Source: Sporosarcina sp. BI001-red
GTDB taxonomy: Bacteria > Bacillota > Bacilli > Bacillales_A > Planococcaceae
NCBI RefSeq assembly: GCF_003384035.1
Contig: NZ_QQAK01000014.1
Span: forward strand, 62,001-126,000
Direction: 5' to 3'
Length of the DNA: 64,000 nucleotides
Part shown: positions 43,242-51,644 of the stretch, piece after piece
How positions within the stretch are numbered: the stretch's first letter is position 1
Layout: each line of letters begins with the position of its first letter
Program-made: the position numbers and the translations under genes
The notes under the pieces: generated by a model
What the model was told of the DNA's origin: nothing
The model's database searches: none
The model's input: only the letters and a program-made list of their open reading frames with translations

Positions 43242-44891
43242 ATGACAACCTCACGTGAACAGATCTCTGTGGACTTACCCGATATCCGTCGCAGTCTCGA
43301 TCATTACTATATGGTAACCCGAACTGATGCTGAAGGTCTCGTAATTTCGGTAAATAAAAATTTACTGAACGTCAGCAATTGGACACCGAAACGGATTCTA
43401 GGCAAAACTATTTGGCAAATGTTCGATGAATCCGAGAAAGCTCAAGATGCCATTCATGCCATATGGGAACAGCTCAAAGAGGGAAAGACCTGGTTCGGAA
43501 CTGCCCAAAAGCTGAAGCGTACAGGTGAAACGTACTATACGAACTTACTCGCGGTCCCTTCCATGACAGCGGACGGCAAGCTAGAAAGTACTATGTTCCT
43601 TGAACTCGATATTACTGAAGAAGTAAATTTGAAAGAACGTCTCGAACAGATTGCATTCATTGACGTCGAAACCGGTCTAATGAGCCGCCATAAATTAGAA
43701 GTGCTCGTAAATGAGATGATTCATGATGAAAAAAGTTTCTCGTTCGTCTACTTGTCGATTGATCATTATTATACGTTGAAAGAACTCCAGGCTGGAACAG
43801 CTGAAACAGAGCTCACTCAAGCCTTTGCAAACCGACTAAAACGCTACTTTCAAGATAACCCAATCGCACGTGTCGGGGGAAGTCAATTTGTGATCTTAAC
43901 ACCTTTTGGCGACTGGTACGTCCAAGGATTCTTGGAGTTCCTTGAGCAACAGCCTATCTATGTGGGCAACGAAGCCTTGCCCCTATCAATTAGCGGCGGA
44001 ATTGCACGCTACCCTGAAGACCAGAAAAGTTTTGTGAATTTAATAGAAGCATCTGCAATGACGTTAGAAGAAGTCCGGAACAAAGGAGGCGGTAAAATTG
44101 TTTCTTTGTCTGCTTCCTCTCACAAAGTGCTCGACCGTCGCTCTCTCATTAATCGCAAATTATTAACTGCACTTGACCATAATGCATTGCAAGTCGTCTA
44201 TCAGCCACAATATGACATTGCTTCAGACAAAATCTCAGTCTATGAAGCACTCGTCAGATGGGAAGACGATGAGCTTGGCACTGTCACACCCGACGAGCTC
44301 ATTCCAATTGCAGAGTCAAATGGGCTGATTGCCAATATTGGCGCATATGTACTAACCGAAGCAGCGCAATTAGCTGTAAAACTGGACGAGAAGGAAGGTC
44401 ACCCTCACGTTTCAGTTAACACATCCGTTCGAGAGTTTTCCAACAATCCGATGAAAGACAATATTCTTCGTATCCTGCAAGAAACATCTTGTCGTCCCAA
44501 TCAACTGGAGTTGGAAATTACTGAAAAGTTCGCATTCCAAGCTGAAGAAGAGCACTCCATCATTCAGCAGATGAAAGAATTACAAGATGCAGGTGTTGAA
44601 TTCATCCTCGATGACTTCGGTACTGGATATGCGTCGTTCCGCTATATGCAGCATTTGCCGATCTCAAAGGTGAAGATCGACAAAATATACATGAACAGCT
44701 TGTTGACCCACCCGAAAACACAGCAACTGGTTGAGGGAATGATCCAATTCAGTAAGTCGATGGGCTTATATACAATCGCAGAGGGCGTCGAACACAAAGC
44801 CCAATACGACTTGCTGAAAACGATGGGAATCGATGCTGTCCAAGGTTATTATATTGGAGCTCCGGTTCCAGCAGAAAAACTAACGAATTGA
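43242..44891 (+). CDS. PAS-GGDEF-EAL protein: c-di-GMP phosphodiesterase with degenerate GGDEF
   Basis: A 549-residue cytosolic signalling protein. A PAS domain (about 15-125) precedes a GGDEF-like domain (about 135-285) whose signature reads RVGGSQFVIL, so cyclase activity is not expected. The EAL domain (about 295-540) keeps all catalytic residues: YEALVRW, VSVNTS, LELEITE, DDFGTGYASF, KIDK, AEGVE, and VQGYYIG. It should hydrolyse c-di-GMP to pGpG, with the PAS and degenerate GGDEF as sensors. ATG 43242 follows GAAAGGGG. It faces the YdaK/YdaM-like pair across a terminator. Confidence 0.9.
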   Translation: MTTSREQISVDLPDIRRSLDHYYMVTRTDAEGLVISVNKNLLNVSNWTPKRILGKTIWQMFDESEKAQDAIHAIWEQLKEGKTWFGTAQKLKRTGETYYTNLLAVPSMTADGKLESTMFLELDITEEVNLKERLEQIAFIDVETGLMSRHKLEVLVNEMIHDEKSFSFVYLSIDHYYTLKELQAGTAETELTQAFANRLKRYFQDNPIARVGGSQFVILTPFGDWYVQGFLEFLEQQPIYVGNEALPLSISGGIARYPEDQKSFVNLIEASAMTLEEVRNKGGGKIVSLSASSHKVLDRRSLINRKLLTALDHNALQVVYQPQYDIASDKISVYEALVRWEDDELGTVTPDELIPIAESNGLIANIGAYVLTEAAQLAVKLDEKEGHPHVSVNTSVREFSNNPMKDNILRILQETSCRPNQLELEITEKFAFQAEEEHSIIQQMKELQDAGVEFILDDFGTGYASFRYMQHLPISKVKIDKIYMNSLLTHPKTQQLVEGMIQFSKSMGLYTIAEGVEHKAQYDLLKTMGIDAVQGYYIGAPVPAEKLTN

Positions 44892-44893
44892 GT

Positions 44894-44954
44894 CTAACAA
44901 AAAGAGCTTTTCCGAGCGCCCTTCTTGGGCAAACGGAATTGCTCTTTTTGTTAG
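44894..44954. terminator. Bidirectional terminator, EAL gene / glycosyltransferase
   Basis: CTAACAAAAAGAGC pairs perfectly with GCTCTTTTTGTTAG; an inner TTTTCCG/CGGAATT stem and a GCCC/GGGC tip extend it. Confidence 0.88.
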
Positions 44955-44963
44955 GGTAGGTTA

Positions 44964-46265
44964 TCATTTCGATTTGAATCGTTGTGTCTTATCCCACCCG
45001 ATCACTTGTCGGTTCTTTTTCGCTTTTATATACAAAATCAGACTTCGTACGAACAAGTACGAAAACAGTTGGGCATACGTGAAATACATAATGACGCTGA
45101 TGAATACATTAAGCGGTGTGAAGGTTCGCTGGGTCGCTTGTGCTGCAAACAGCTGCGTTGTGTACACAATGTACGCCAAATACCAAATAAACAACAGTGG
45201 ATACGTATACTCTATATAGAAGATATCCAAGATTCCTAGCGCAAACCACACATACGAAATGAGGAGGAATAGCCAAAAGATCACGTACACGAGTAACTGG
45301 TGTATCGAGTGAACAAGTAGCTTCCCTTTAAAGTAGCCCGGTTCCGTTAACGTTTTTTCAACGATGTACAAGTTTCCTTGTAACCAACGCGTCCGTTGCT
45401 TCAAGTACACACCTAGCGTTTCGGGTTCCTGCTCCCATGTAATGGAGTCCGGGACAATCGGTAAATAATATCCGGCTTTCGTGATACGAAGCGTTAGTTC
45501 CGCGTCTTCAGCGATTGCATACGGATCATATCCACCCAGCTCCTCAATGACACTGCGCTTCACAAGCATATTCGTTCCTGTTAAAGAGCCTGTTTTAAAC
45601 AATTGCCAGCGTCCAGATTGCATCAGTAATTGAAACACTTGAAATTCTATTGAAATCATACGAGTTAGCCAGTTTGTCTTTTCGTTAATAGTCCGCACGT
45701 ATCCAACAGCCCCTGCAGATTGCTGGTCCTCCTCAGCTATTGACACTAGCTTGATAAGCGCCTCTGAATCAGGCTGATTATCCGCGTCATAGACACAATA
45801 ATATGGATTCGATGAAATGCTCAGCCCATAGTTAAGTACACGTGATTTTCCACGCGGTTCTCCAGGAGGCACTTGAATGTGGTGAACGTTTTTGAATGTC
45901 GCTGCGAAGTCTCCCGCGATGTCCCCGGTTTCATCAGACGAATTATCGTTCAACACATATATTTGCAAGTCACCCGGGTAATTCAGCCCAGTCATCGCTT
46001 CAATTGTGTCTTTGATGACAACCCCTTCGTTATGTGCGGGAATCAGAATATCAACACCAGGATAACAATCCAGTTCGGGAATCTCCCGCTTCTTCAACCG
46101 GTTGTAAAGACCCGCGAGCGTCAATAGTGAATAGTATCCGAGCAATGTTAAAAACAATGCTGTTGTCAGAAACAACAGGATTTTCACGTTAAAAATCGCA
46201 GCCAGTATAAGACCTACGAGAAAAACGATTGATAAGACGAGCAAGATGACGAGACGCTTATTCAT
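44964..46265 (-). CDS. Processive family 2 glycosyltransferase (YdaM-like)
   Basis: A 433-residue membrane glycosyltransferase: two N-terminal helices (about 5-50), a GT2 domain with DILIPAHNEG, the DxD-like VYDADNQP, the EDAELT base motif and the QRTRW motif, then four or five C-terminal helices. D, D, D, QxxRW marks a processive beta-polysaccharide synthase such as cellulose or PNAG synthase. It is closest in layout to B. subtilis YdaM. It overlaps the upstream gene by 4 bp (ATGA), so the two are coupled. Confidence 0.88.
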   Translation of the reverse strand: MNKRLVILLVLSIVFLVGLILAAIFNVKILLFLTTALFLTLLGYYSLLTLAGLYNRLKKREIPELDCYPGVDILIPAHNEGVVIKDTIEAMTGLNYPGDLQIYVLNDNSSDETGDIAGDFAATFKNVHHIQVPPGEPRGKSRVLNYGLSISSNPYYCVYDADNQPDSEALIKLVSIAEEDQQSAGAVGYVRTINEKTNWLTRMISIEFQVFQLLMQSGRWQLFKTGSLTGTNMLVKRSVIEELGGYDPYAIAEDAELTLRITKAGYYLPIVPDSITWEQEPETLGVYLKQRTRWLQGNLYIVEKTLTEPGYFKGKLLVHSIHQLLVYVIFWLFLLISYVWFALGILDIFYIEYTYPLLFIWYLAYIVYTTQLFAAQATQRTFTPLNVFISVIMYFTYAQLFSYLFVRSLILYIKAKKNRQVIGWDKTQRFKSK

Positions 46266-47044
46266 GGAGTCACCAACAATTCTTCGATGGAACGTTCCCC
46301 TTCAACCATACGGATGTTCCAGTTGATCTGCTCGTAGGCTCCCTGTTCGATTTGGACCTTGATGTTTTCTTTTAACCGTTCCTCGACAATCTTAAATCCC
46401 TCATCACTAATGTTTTGCAGCAATACAACAATCGTTTTGTCATCAAAGTGGCCCACGAGATCATAATGCTTACGCAATGTACCGAATAGGACGGTGGAGC
46501 AAGCAATCAGTGCTTGTTTACGTGCTACTTTTCGAATTCCCGATAAATCCACTTGAACGAAATAGCCAGGCTCACCATGTCGAGCCATTGTAGACAACAC
46601 TATGGAAGATTGCTTTTCAAATTCTCTTTTCGTCAATACGCCATGTTCAGAAATGTATTCTTGTAACTCTTCGAGACTTTTTTTCAAGGACGTATTTTCT
46701 GAACGATACGAATACACGTACTTTGCAATACTATAAAGTGCAAAAAGATGTAGTAAAAATAAAAAATGCATACCTATGCCGGCCGCTTGCTCGCTTGGAG
46801 ACCATCCTTCTACAAAAGCATTGTACAAAAAGTAGAACACTGTAGTTAAAGTCAATACTATAAAAGCAAAAAAAGCCATACGGTCAGACACTAAGAAAAA
46901 GAGAACGGCAACTCCAATAAAACCAAGCATTCCGTACAACGAGTTCTCACTAGTTTGATGCCATAGTAAAACCATTGCGGATGCTAACCAAACAGTTGCA
47001 GCGACTGGCATTTGAAGTCGTTGCCAAAAAGTTACGCTCTTCAC
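46262..47044 (-). CDS. Membrane protein with degenerate GGDEF domain (YdaK-like c-di-GMP receptor)
   Basis: The protein of about 260 residues has four helices (about 10-110), a short coiled coil, then a domain with GGDEF-fold features: VLTKREFEKQSSIVLST, GYFVQVDLSGIRKVARKQ and HYDLVGHFDDKTIVVLL where the GGDEF signature would stand. The signature is fully lost, as in B. subtilis YdaK, a membrane c-di-GMP receptor that governs a polysaccharide synthase. GTG at 47044 is chosen since AAGGGGG lies 8 nt upstream; ATG 47074 has no site. Receptor function is inferred from layout and partner gene. Confidence 0.75.
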   Translation of the reverse strand: MKSVTFWQRLQMPVAATVWLASAMVLLWHQTSENSLYGMLGFIGVAVLFFLVSDRMAFFAFIVLTLTTVFYFLYNAFVEGWSPSEQAAGIGMHFLFLLHLFALYSIAKYVYSYRSENTSLKKSLEELQEYISEHGVLTKREFEKQSSIVLSTMARHGEPGYFVQVDLSGIRKVARKQALIACSTVLFGTLRKHYDLVGHFDDKTIVVLLQNISDEGFKIVEERLKENIKVQIEQGAYEQINWNIRMVEGERSIEELLVTP

Positions 47045-47116
47045 ATCTAAATCCCCCTTACTTGTTACATCCAACCATTCATACTCTTCCCTAATAGTAT
47101 ATTCAAAAACACACCA

Positions 47117-47141
47117 GGTTTGCTAGTCCTTCTTATGGGAA
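47117..47141 (+). promoter_or_regulatory. Candidate sigma-B promoter of the SDR gene
   Basis: GTTTGC (47117-47122), 13-nt spacer, GGGAAT (47136-47141). The sigma-B consensus is GTTTAA, 12-15 nt, GGGTAT. It lies 38 nt before the start codon, and homologous SDR genes in Bacillus belong to the general stress regulon. Confidence 0.6.
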
Positions 47142-47179
47142 TACTTGAACTAGATATCCGGATAAGGAGGATTTTAACG

Positions 47180-48061
47180 ATGACAAAAGACAAATATGAA
47201 CAAATTGATGAAAACGTAAAACCTCAGACTCAGGAACAGCAACCTGGCGTGGAAGCAGAAATGTCACCTCAGCCGATTTACGATGATGAGATGTACAAAG
47301 GTTCCGGCAAATTAACAGGTAAGAAGACGTTGATCACCGGAGGAGATAGCGGAATCGGTCGTGCAATTGCCGTTGCTTTCGCAAAAGAAGGTGCAGATGT
47401 CGCGATTGCTTACTTAAGTCCGGAAGAAGATGTAGATGCACATAAAACCGTGGAACTTATTGAAAAATACGGTGGAAAAGCCTATAAAAAACGTATTGAT
47501 ATTAGCGAAGAAGAAAACTGTGAAGAGTTAGTGGAAGCAGTAGTTAAAGAGTTTGGTGGTCTTGATGTACTCGTGAATAATGCAGGAAAACAATTCCCTC
47601 AAAAATCACTTCTTGATATTTCAGGGGACCAGTTACGAGAAACGTTTGAAACGAACTTTTTCGGACTGTTTTATTTAACTAGAGCGGCGTTACCTCACTT
47701 GAAAGAAGGAAGCTCAATCGTCAACACGTCTTCAGTCACGGCTTATAACGGATCCCCAGGACTGTTAGATTATTCAGCGACAAAAGGTGCAATTACAACA
47801 TTCACACGTTCACTCGCCTTAAACCTGGCCGATCAAAAGATTCGTGTAAATGCCGTTGCACCAGGACCGATTTGGACGCCTCTCATCCCTTCAACGTTCG
47901 ATGCGGAGACCGTTAAAAAACATGGAGATAATACACCGATGAAGCGCCGCGGCGAGCCTGCAGAAAACGCACCCGCCTATGTATTCCTTGCTTCGAACGA
48001 TTCCAGTTATATGACGGGTCAAACCATTCACATCGACGGCGGAGACTTTGTTGGCTCGTAA
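47180..48061 (+). CDS. SDR family oxidoreductase (general stress type, YhdF/YdaD-like)
   Basis: A 293-residue classical short-chain dehydrogenase with the long N-terminal extension (about 45 residues, Gln/Glu-rich) typical of the YhdF/YhxC/YdaD group. TLITGGDSGIGRAIA is the NAD(P)-binding motif, VNNAGKQ and the catalytic Ser-Tyr-Lys (NTSSVTAY, DYSATKGA) follow. The natural substrate is unknown. ATG 47180 follows AAGGAGG; the frame extends upstream through the promoter and is rejected there. A sigma-B-like promoter suggests stress control. Confidence 0.9.
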   Translation: MTKDKYEQIDENVKPQTQEQQPGVEAEMSPQPIYDDEMYKGSGKLTGKKTLITGGDSGIGRAIAVAFAKEGADVAIAYLSPEEDVDAHKTVELIEKYGGKAYKKRIDISEEENCEELVEAVVKEFGGLDVLVNNAGKQFPQKSLLDISGDQLRETFETNFFGLFYLTRAALPHLKEGSSIVNTSSVTAYNGSPGLLDYSATKGAITTFTRSLALNLADQKIRVNAVAPGPIWTPLIPSTFDAETVKKHGDNTPMKRRGEPAENAPAYVFLASNDSSYMTGQTIHIDGGDFVGS

Positions 48062-48070
48062 ATCCATATG

Positions 48071-48107
48071 AAAAGCAGCGACCTATGTTGAGAGTCGCTG
48101 CTTTTTT
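48071..48107 (+). terminator. SDR gene terminator
   Basis: AAAGCAGCGAC pairs with GTCGCTGCTTT, followed by a T run. Confidence 0.9.
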
Positions 48108-48281
48108 CGTTGGATTAGGGTTCACATCCGGCTTAGTGTGGTAGCCCATTGGAGGAGGGTACCCACTTAATTTGATGAATTGTATGCGGTGGCGGATTCA
48201 GCCTAAGCCGTTAGAATCCACAACAAAAAACAAGCGAAGCGCTACCGATTGATCCCTTTACGCACTTGAATTGTGTACCGT

Positions 48282-48385
48282 TATCGGAAAACTCTTCCAT
48301 GTGTCGGAGAAATCACGTCCTGTGTCGGACAAGTTCACACGTGTGATCGAGAAACACTTGAGAGTGATGGATAAGTCGACTAAGC
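48282..48385. repeat. 21-bp tandem repeat, five diverged units
   Basis: Units start TATCGG, TGTCGG, TGTCGG, TGATCG and TGATGG at 48282, 48302, 48323, 48344 and 48365. The core is TGTCGGA-N-AA-N-TC. This is a third intergenic repeat family, distinct in sequence from the other two but with the same 20-21 bp spacing. Confidence 0.7.
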
Positions 48386-48458
48386 TGATTTAGAAAGTAA
48401 ATCATCTTTTAGCAAACACCCCTTCATGCAGAGATATCACCGATTCATCCTCACATTA

Positions 48459-48599
48459 AGTGGATAACTCATTCCCAAAACCAACTTTGCACAGAACAAA
48501 ATAAATCCTCTGTGGATAACCACAATTCCATCCCCAATTGGGCATAACATCATCGGCTCCCGTAGATAACTTCTCAATGCACTCTACTTGTTATCCACA
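48459..48599. promoter_or_regulatory. Cluster of DnaA-box-like sites
   Basis: Two perfect DnaA boxes, TGTGGATAA at 48511-48519 (reverse) and TTATCCACA at 48591-48599 (forward), and AGTGGATAA at 48459-48467 with one mismatch. They lie in a 585-bp gap between the SDR and yhgE genes where no other gene is seen. They may titrate DnaA or regulate. Confidence 0.55.
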
Positions 48600-48631
48600 A
48601 AAAACCGGCAGACGTGTCATTCCGTCTGCCG
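48600..48631 (-). terminator. yhgE terminator
   Basis: On the - strand CGGCAGACG pairs with CGTCTGCCG, followed by a T run. Confidence 0.92.
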
Positions 48632-48646
48632 ATTTTGGATCATTTC

Positions 48647-50854
48647 TTATGCTTCTACTACGTCTGTTACAGAATGACGTTTTTTGAACAGCAATGCGAA
48701 GTAGCCCGCTGTCAATGCGAGACACGCAACCATGAAGCCAAGCAATATACCGTTTGACGTCCATAGATGTGCCATATCGCCTGTAGAGATTGATGCTTTG
48801 AATGCCTGGACAGAGTATGTCATCGGCAAGAATTTATTGAAAATCTGAAGCGGTTCTGGGATCAATTCCAATGGGAACGTTCCCGCACTAGTTACGAGTT
48901 GCATGATCAAGACGAGAATCGCTAGGAAACGTCCTGCATCACTGAATACAGATACGAACAACTGCACAAGCGCGATGAATGTGTAACTTGTAATGACCGC
49001 TGTGAGTATAAACAATGGTGTGTTGATGGTTTCCATACCTAACCCGTATTTAATAACACCTACGGCAATCAATGCTTGAATGAGCCCGACAACAGCGAGC
49101 ACGGACACTTTACTTGCGAACCAGCGGAATGGACCTGTTGGTGAAATTACTGGTTGAACAAGCGGGAATACGATGGACAATAGCAATGCACCGACGAACA
49201 ATCCTAGTGATAGGAAGTATGGCGCAAATCCTGTTCCGTAGTTCGGCACTTCATTGACAGCTGATTTTTCTACGTCTACTGGAGCTGCTACCATGTCATA
49301 GGTTTTGTCGTTTGGTTTCACTTCAGAAGCTGTATCGTTTGCCTCAGTCAATTTCTCTTGAAGTGTTCCCGTTCCTTCATTCAATTCTTTCGCTCCGTCC
49401 GCAAGTGCTGCTGAACCAGTTGCTAAGTCTTGTGATTTGGACGCGAGCGTACCTGTTCCGTCTGTTAACGTTTTTGTTCCTGCTGATAACGCCGATAGTC
49501 CATCGACCAGCTTACCAGATCCTTCTTTTGCAGCTGTTGCGCCTGTTGCAAGTTTACCAGCACCTGCGCTCAATGCGCTATTTCCTTCAGCGAGTGCTGA
49601 TGAACCTGCAAGCAATTGTCCAGATTTACTGTTCAGCTCATTTACTCCTGCAAGTGCCTGTGAATGCGCACCCGCTAATTGACCTGCAGCACCGTTCAAT
49701 TCTTTAGCTCCAGATTGAAGCGCTGCGGTTCCTTGCGATAATTCACCAAGTCCGCCTGCCACTTGGGCGCTGCCTGCTTTCAATTCACCAAGAGCACCTT
49801 GCAAGGCTGCTTTTTGTTCTTCAGGAAGTGAAGCTAAAATTGGTGCGAGTTGTTCAGACAACTGTCCAAGTCCAGCGTTCACTTGCTGCGCACCGCCTGT
49901 TAATTGACCAGCTGCAGCATTCAGTGAACCGGATTTTTCAGCTAAGTTACCTACGCCTGCACCGAATTCTTTTTCTTTTGCTGCAATCTGTTGATAACTA
50001 CTTGCGAGCTTACCAACGCCTTGCGTGTATTGAGACAATCCTGAATTCAACTCACTTGCACCCGCAGATGCTTTTTGAGCGCCTCCTTGAAGTTCACTTA
50101 CGCCTGACGACAATGTTCCAAGTCCTGAATTTAATGAAGATGCACCATTTGCTGCTTCGATGACACCTTTTTTCAACTTATCAGAGCCGTCTGCAAGTGT
50201 TACTGTACTTGATGCAAGCTGCTCCAAATAGCCTTTTAAATCGTCCGTTCCGGTAACGAGTTTGCCAGAACCGTCATGCAGTTTCCCTGCACCGTCAGCT
50301 GCATCCCCAAAACCATCGCCCATTTCTTTAATGGAGTCAAAAAGTTGTTCCGCATATGTGGACGATACTTTTTCGTTTACTTCCGCTTTGATACGATCCA
50401 TCGCTGTTTCTCCGATTTGTGCAGAAAGGAAGTTGAAGCCTTCGTTCGGTTTGTAGACCAATGCTAGTTTCTCAGGTGTTTCATCCAATAACGTGGTCGC
50501 GTGTTGAGAAAAGTTATCTGGAATTTCGATTGTCATATAATAATCTTGATCCGTAAGGCCTTTTTTAGCTTCGGATTCAGAGATACTTTGGAAGTCGAAT
50601 TGCTTACTATCGACGAGTTTGTCGACAAGTTCTTTACCAAGATCGAGTTCAGTTCCTTCAAACTCTGCCCCTTCGTCCATATTTACAACTGCAACGGGTA
50701 GTGCATCCATATTTGCGTACGGGTCCCAAAACGCCCATAAAAACATCCCTGCATATAATACCGGTATAAATAAAATCGCAATCATTGGCACAATCATTTT
50801 ACGCGTGCGTAATAACTGTTTCCATTCCGCTCCTGTCATCGTCTTTTTCATCAT
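48647..50854 (-). CDS. yhgE: YhgE/Pip domain membrane protein
   Basis: A 735-residue protein of the YhgE/Pip (phage infection protein) family. One N-terminal helix (about 20-42) is followed by a large extracytoplasmic region; residues about 190-520 form a long helical, Gly/Ala/Leu-Ser-rich repeat (GSGKLVDGLSALSAG-like pieces), then five or six C-terminal helices of ABC-2 permease type. B. subtilis YhgE is the phage SPP1 receptor-like protein, and relatives help type VII secretion and envelope export. GGAGG precedes ATG. The TetR gene upstream probably represses it. Confidence 0.92.
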   Translation of the reverse strand: MMKKTMTGAEWKQLLRTRKMIVPMIAILFIPVLYAGMFLWAFWDPYANMDALPVAVVNMDEGAEFEGTELDLGKELVDKLVDSKQFDFQSISESEAKKGLTDQDYYMTIEIPDNFSQHATTLLDETPEKLALVYKPNEGFNFLSAQIGETAMDRIKAEVNEKVSSTYAEQLFDSIKEMGDGFGDAADGAGKLHDGSGKLVTGTDDLKGYLEQLASSTVTLADGSDKLKKGVIEAANGASSLNSGLGTLSSGVSELQGGAQKASAGASELNSGLSQYTQGVGKLASSYQQIAAKEKEFGAGVGNLAEKSGSLNAAAGQLTGGAQQVNAGLGQLSEQLAPILASLPEEQKAALQGALGELKAGSAQVAGGLGELSQGTAALQSGAKELNGAAGQLAGAHSQALAGVNELNSKSGQLLAGSSALAEGNSALSAGAGKLATGATAAKEGSGKLVDGLSALSAGTKTLTDGTGTLASKSQDLATGSAALADGAKELNEGTGTLQEKLTEANDTASEVKPNDKTYDMVAAPVDVEKSAVNEVPNYGTGFAPYFLSLGLFVGALLLSIVFPLVQPVISPTGPFRWFASKVSVLAVVGLIQALIAVGVIKYGLGMETINTPLFILTAVITSYTFIALVQLFVSVFSDAGRFLAILVLIMQLVTSAGTFPLELIPEPLQIFNKFLPMTYSVQAFKASISTGDMAHLWTSNGILLGFMVACLALTAGYFALLFKKRHSVTDVVEA

Positions 50855-50875
50855 TTTTTCCTCCTTGACTGGTTG

Positions 50876-50898
50876 ACCACTTCAGATTTATGGTCATT
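50876..50898. promoter_or_regulatory. Operator candidate upstream of yhgE
   Basis: TGACC, 13-nt spacer, GGTCA, 22 nt before the yhgE start. The same inverted half-sites with the same spacer occur at 51513-51535 in front of the TetR gene. Confidence 0.6.
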
Positions 50899-50908
50899 AA
50901 TACTTGAA

Positions 50909-50936
50909 AAAAGAAGTCTCAAATTAAGAGACTTTT
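50909..50936 (-). terminator. Terminator at the end of the TetR gene
   Basis: AAGTCTC pairs with GAGACTT and a T run follows on the - strand. The TetR stop codon (50919-50921) lies within the stem. It separates the TetR gene from yhgE only partly. Confidence 0.75.
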
Positions 50937-51488
50937 AAAAATGGTACTACTCAGTAAATCGATGATCTCGGTTTGTTCCAACTCTTGCTTGTGGGTTTTA
51001 CCCCAGTCTACAACGAGTGCCATATACGATTTAAACAGCAAATACGCGACCATTTCTACGTTACATGGTTTGACTTCACCGCGATCAATGCCTTTTTGGA
51101 TTTTTTCAGCAATGAATTTCACAATCTGTTTCTCGATATCTACGAGTACTTCTTGCACGGCAGGCGTCCGGATTTCTTTTCCCTCATCAATCAGTTTGGC
51201 GTAAAGCTGGTGCGTCGTCCTGAATTTTAAAATTGACATAAGACGAGCATGCGCATTTTCTTCAAATGTAGCCCCTTCAATTGCAGCGGCTTCCGCTTCT
51301 GTCCTCATCTCTTCAATCATTCCGACGACAATGGCGTTGAACAGTTCTTCTTTGTTCGCGAAGAATGTGTAAATCGTACCTTTCCCAACGTTTGCAATTT
51401 TAGCGACTTGGTCCATTGTGGTCGCTTTGTAGCCAAACAGCGAGAAGGATTTTGCAGCGGCTTCCAAAATCTCCGTTCTGCGATCCAT
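50919..51488 (-). CDS. TetR family regulator (YhgD-like)
   Basis: A 189-residue repressor. The N-terminal helix-turn-helix reads ILEAAAKSFSLFGYKATTMDQVAKIANVGKGTIYTFFANKEELF; the C-terminal domain is all helical. YhgD of B. subtilis is encoded next to yhgE in the same way. The start at ATG 51488 follows GAGGTG, and 44 further in-frame codons upstream run over the operator and are rejected. The operator-like pairs at 51510-51545 and 50876-50898 suggest it represses itself and yhgE. Confidence 0.9.
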   Translation of the reverse strand: MDRRTEILEAAAKSFSLFGYKATTMDQVAKIANVGKGTIYTFFANKEELFNAIVVGMIEEMRTEAEAAAIEGATFEENAHARLMSILKFRTTHQLYAKLIDEGKEIRTPAVQEVLVDIEKQIVKFIAEKIQKGIDRGEVKPCNVEMVAYLLFKSYMALVVDWGKTHKQELEQTEIIDLLSSTIFKSLLI

Positions 51489-51509
51489 GTGCCCACCTCT
51501 TTCATTGTA

Positions 51510-51545
51510 AAATGACCGGAATTCAATTTTGGTCATTTGGTCATT
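51510..51545. promoter_or_regulatory. Operator candidate upstream of the TetR gene
   Basis: AAATGACC (51510-51517), 13 nt, GGTCATTT (51531-51538): a perfect 8-bp inverted repeat, with an extra GGTCATT at 51539-51545. Confidence 0.6.
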
Positions 51546-51603
51546 CCTTATCTTACGCTCACTATAAATAGATTGCAAGTTTTTTTTGATCAGATTTTCA
51601 AAA

Positions 51604-51633
51604 GAAAAAACGAAGGACATGTTTGCTCCTTCG
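51604..51633 (-). terminator. Terminator of the octopine-dehydrogenase-family gene
   Basis: CGAAGGA-N9-TCCTTCG with TTTTTT following on the - strand. Confidence 0.88.
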
Positions 51634-51644
51634 CTTCCTATATA

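Noticed and set aside
51489-51620. Extension of the TetR gene upstream of 51488
   Set aside because: It would include the palindromic operator and lacks a ribosome site; the HTH starts normally from 51488.
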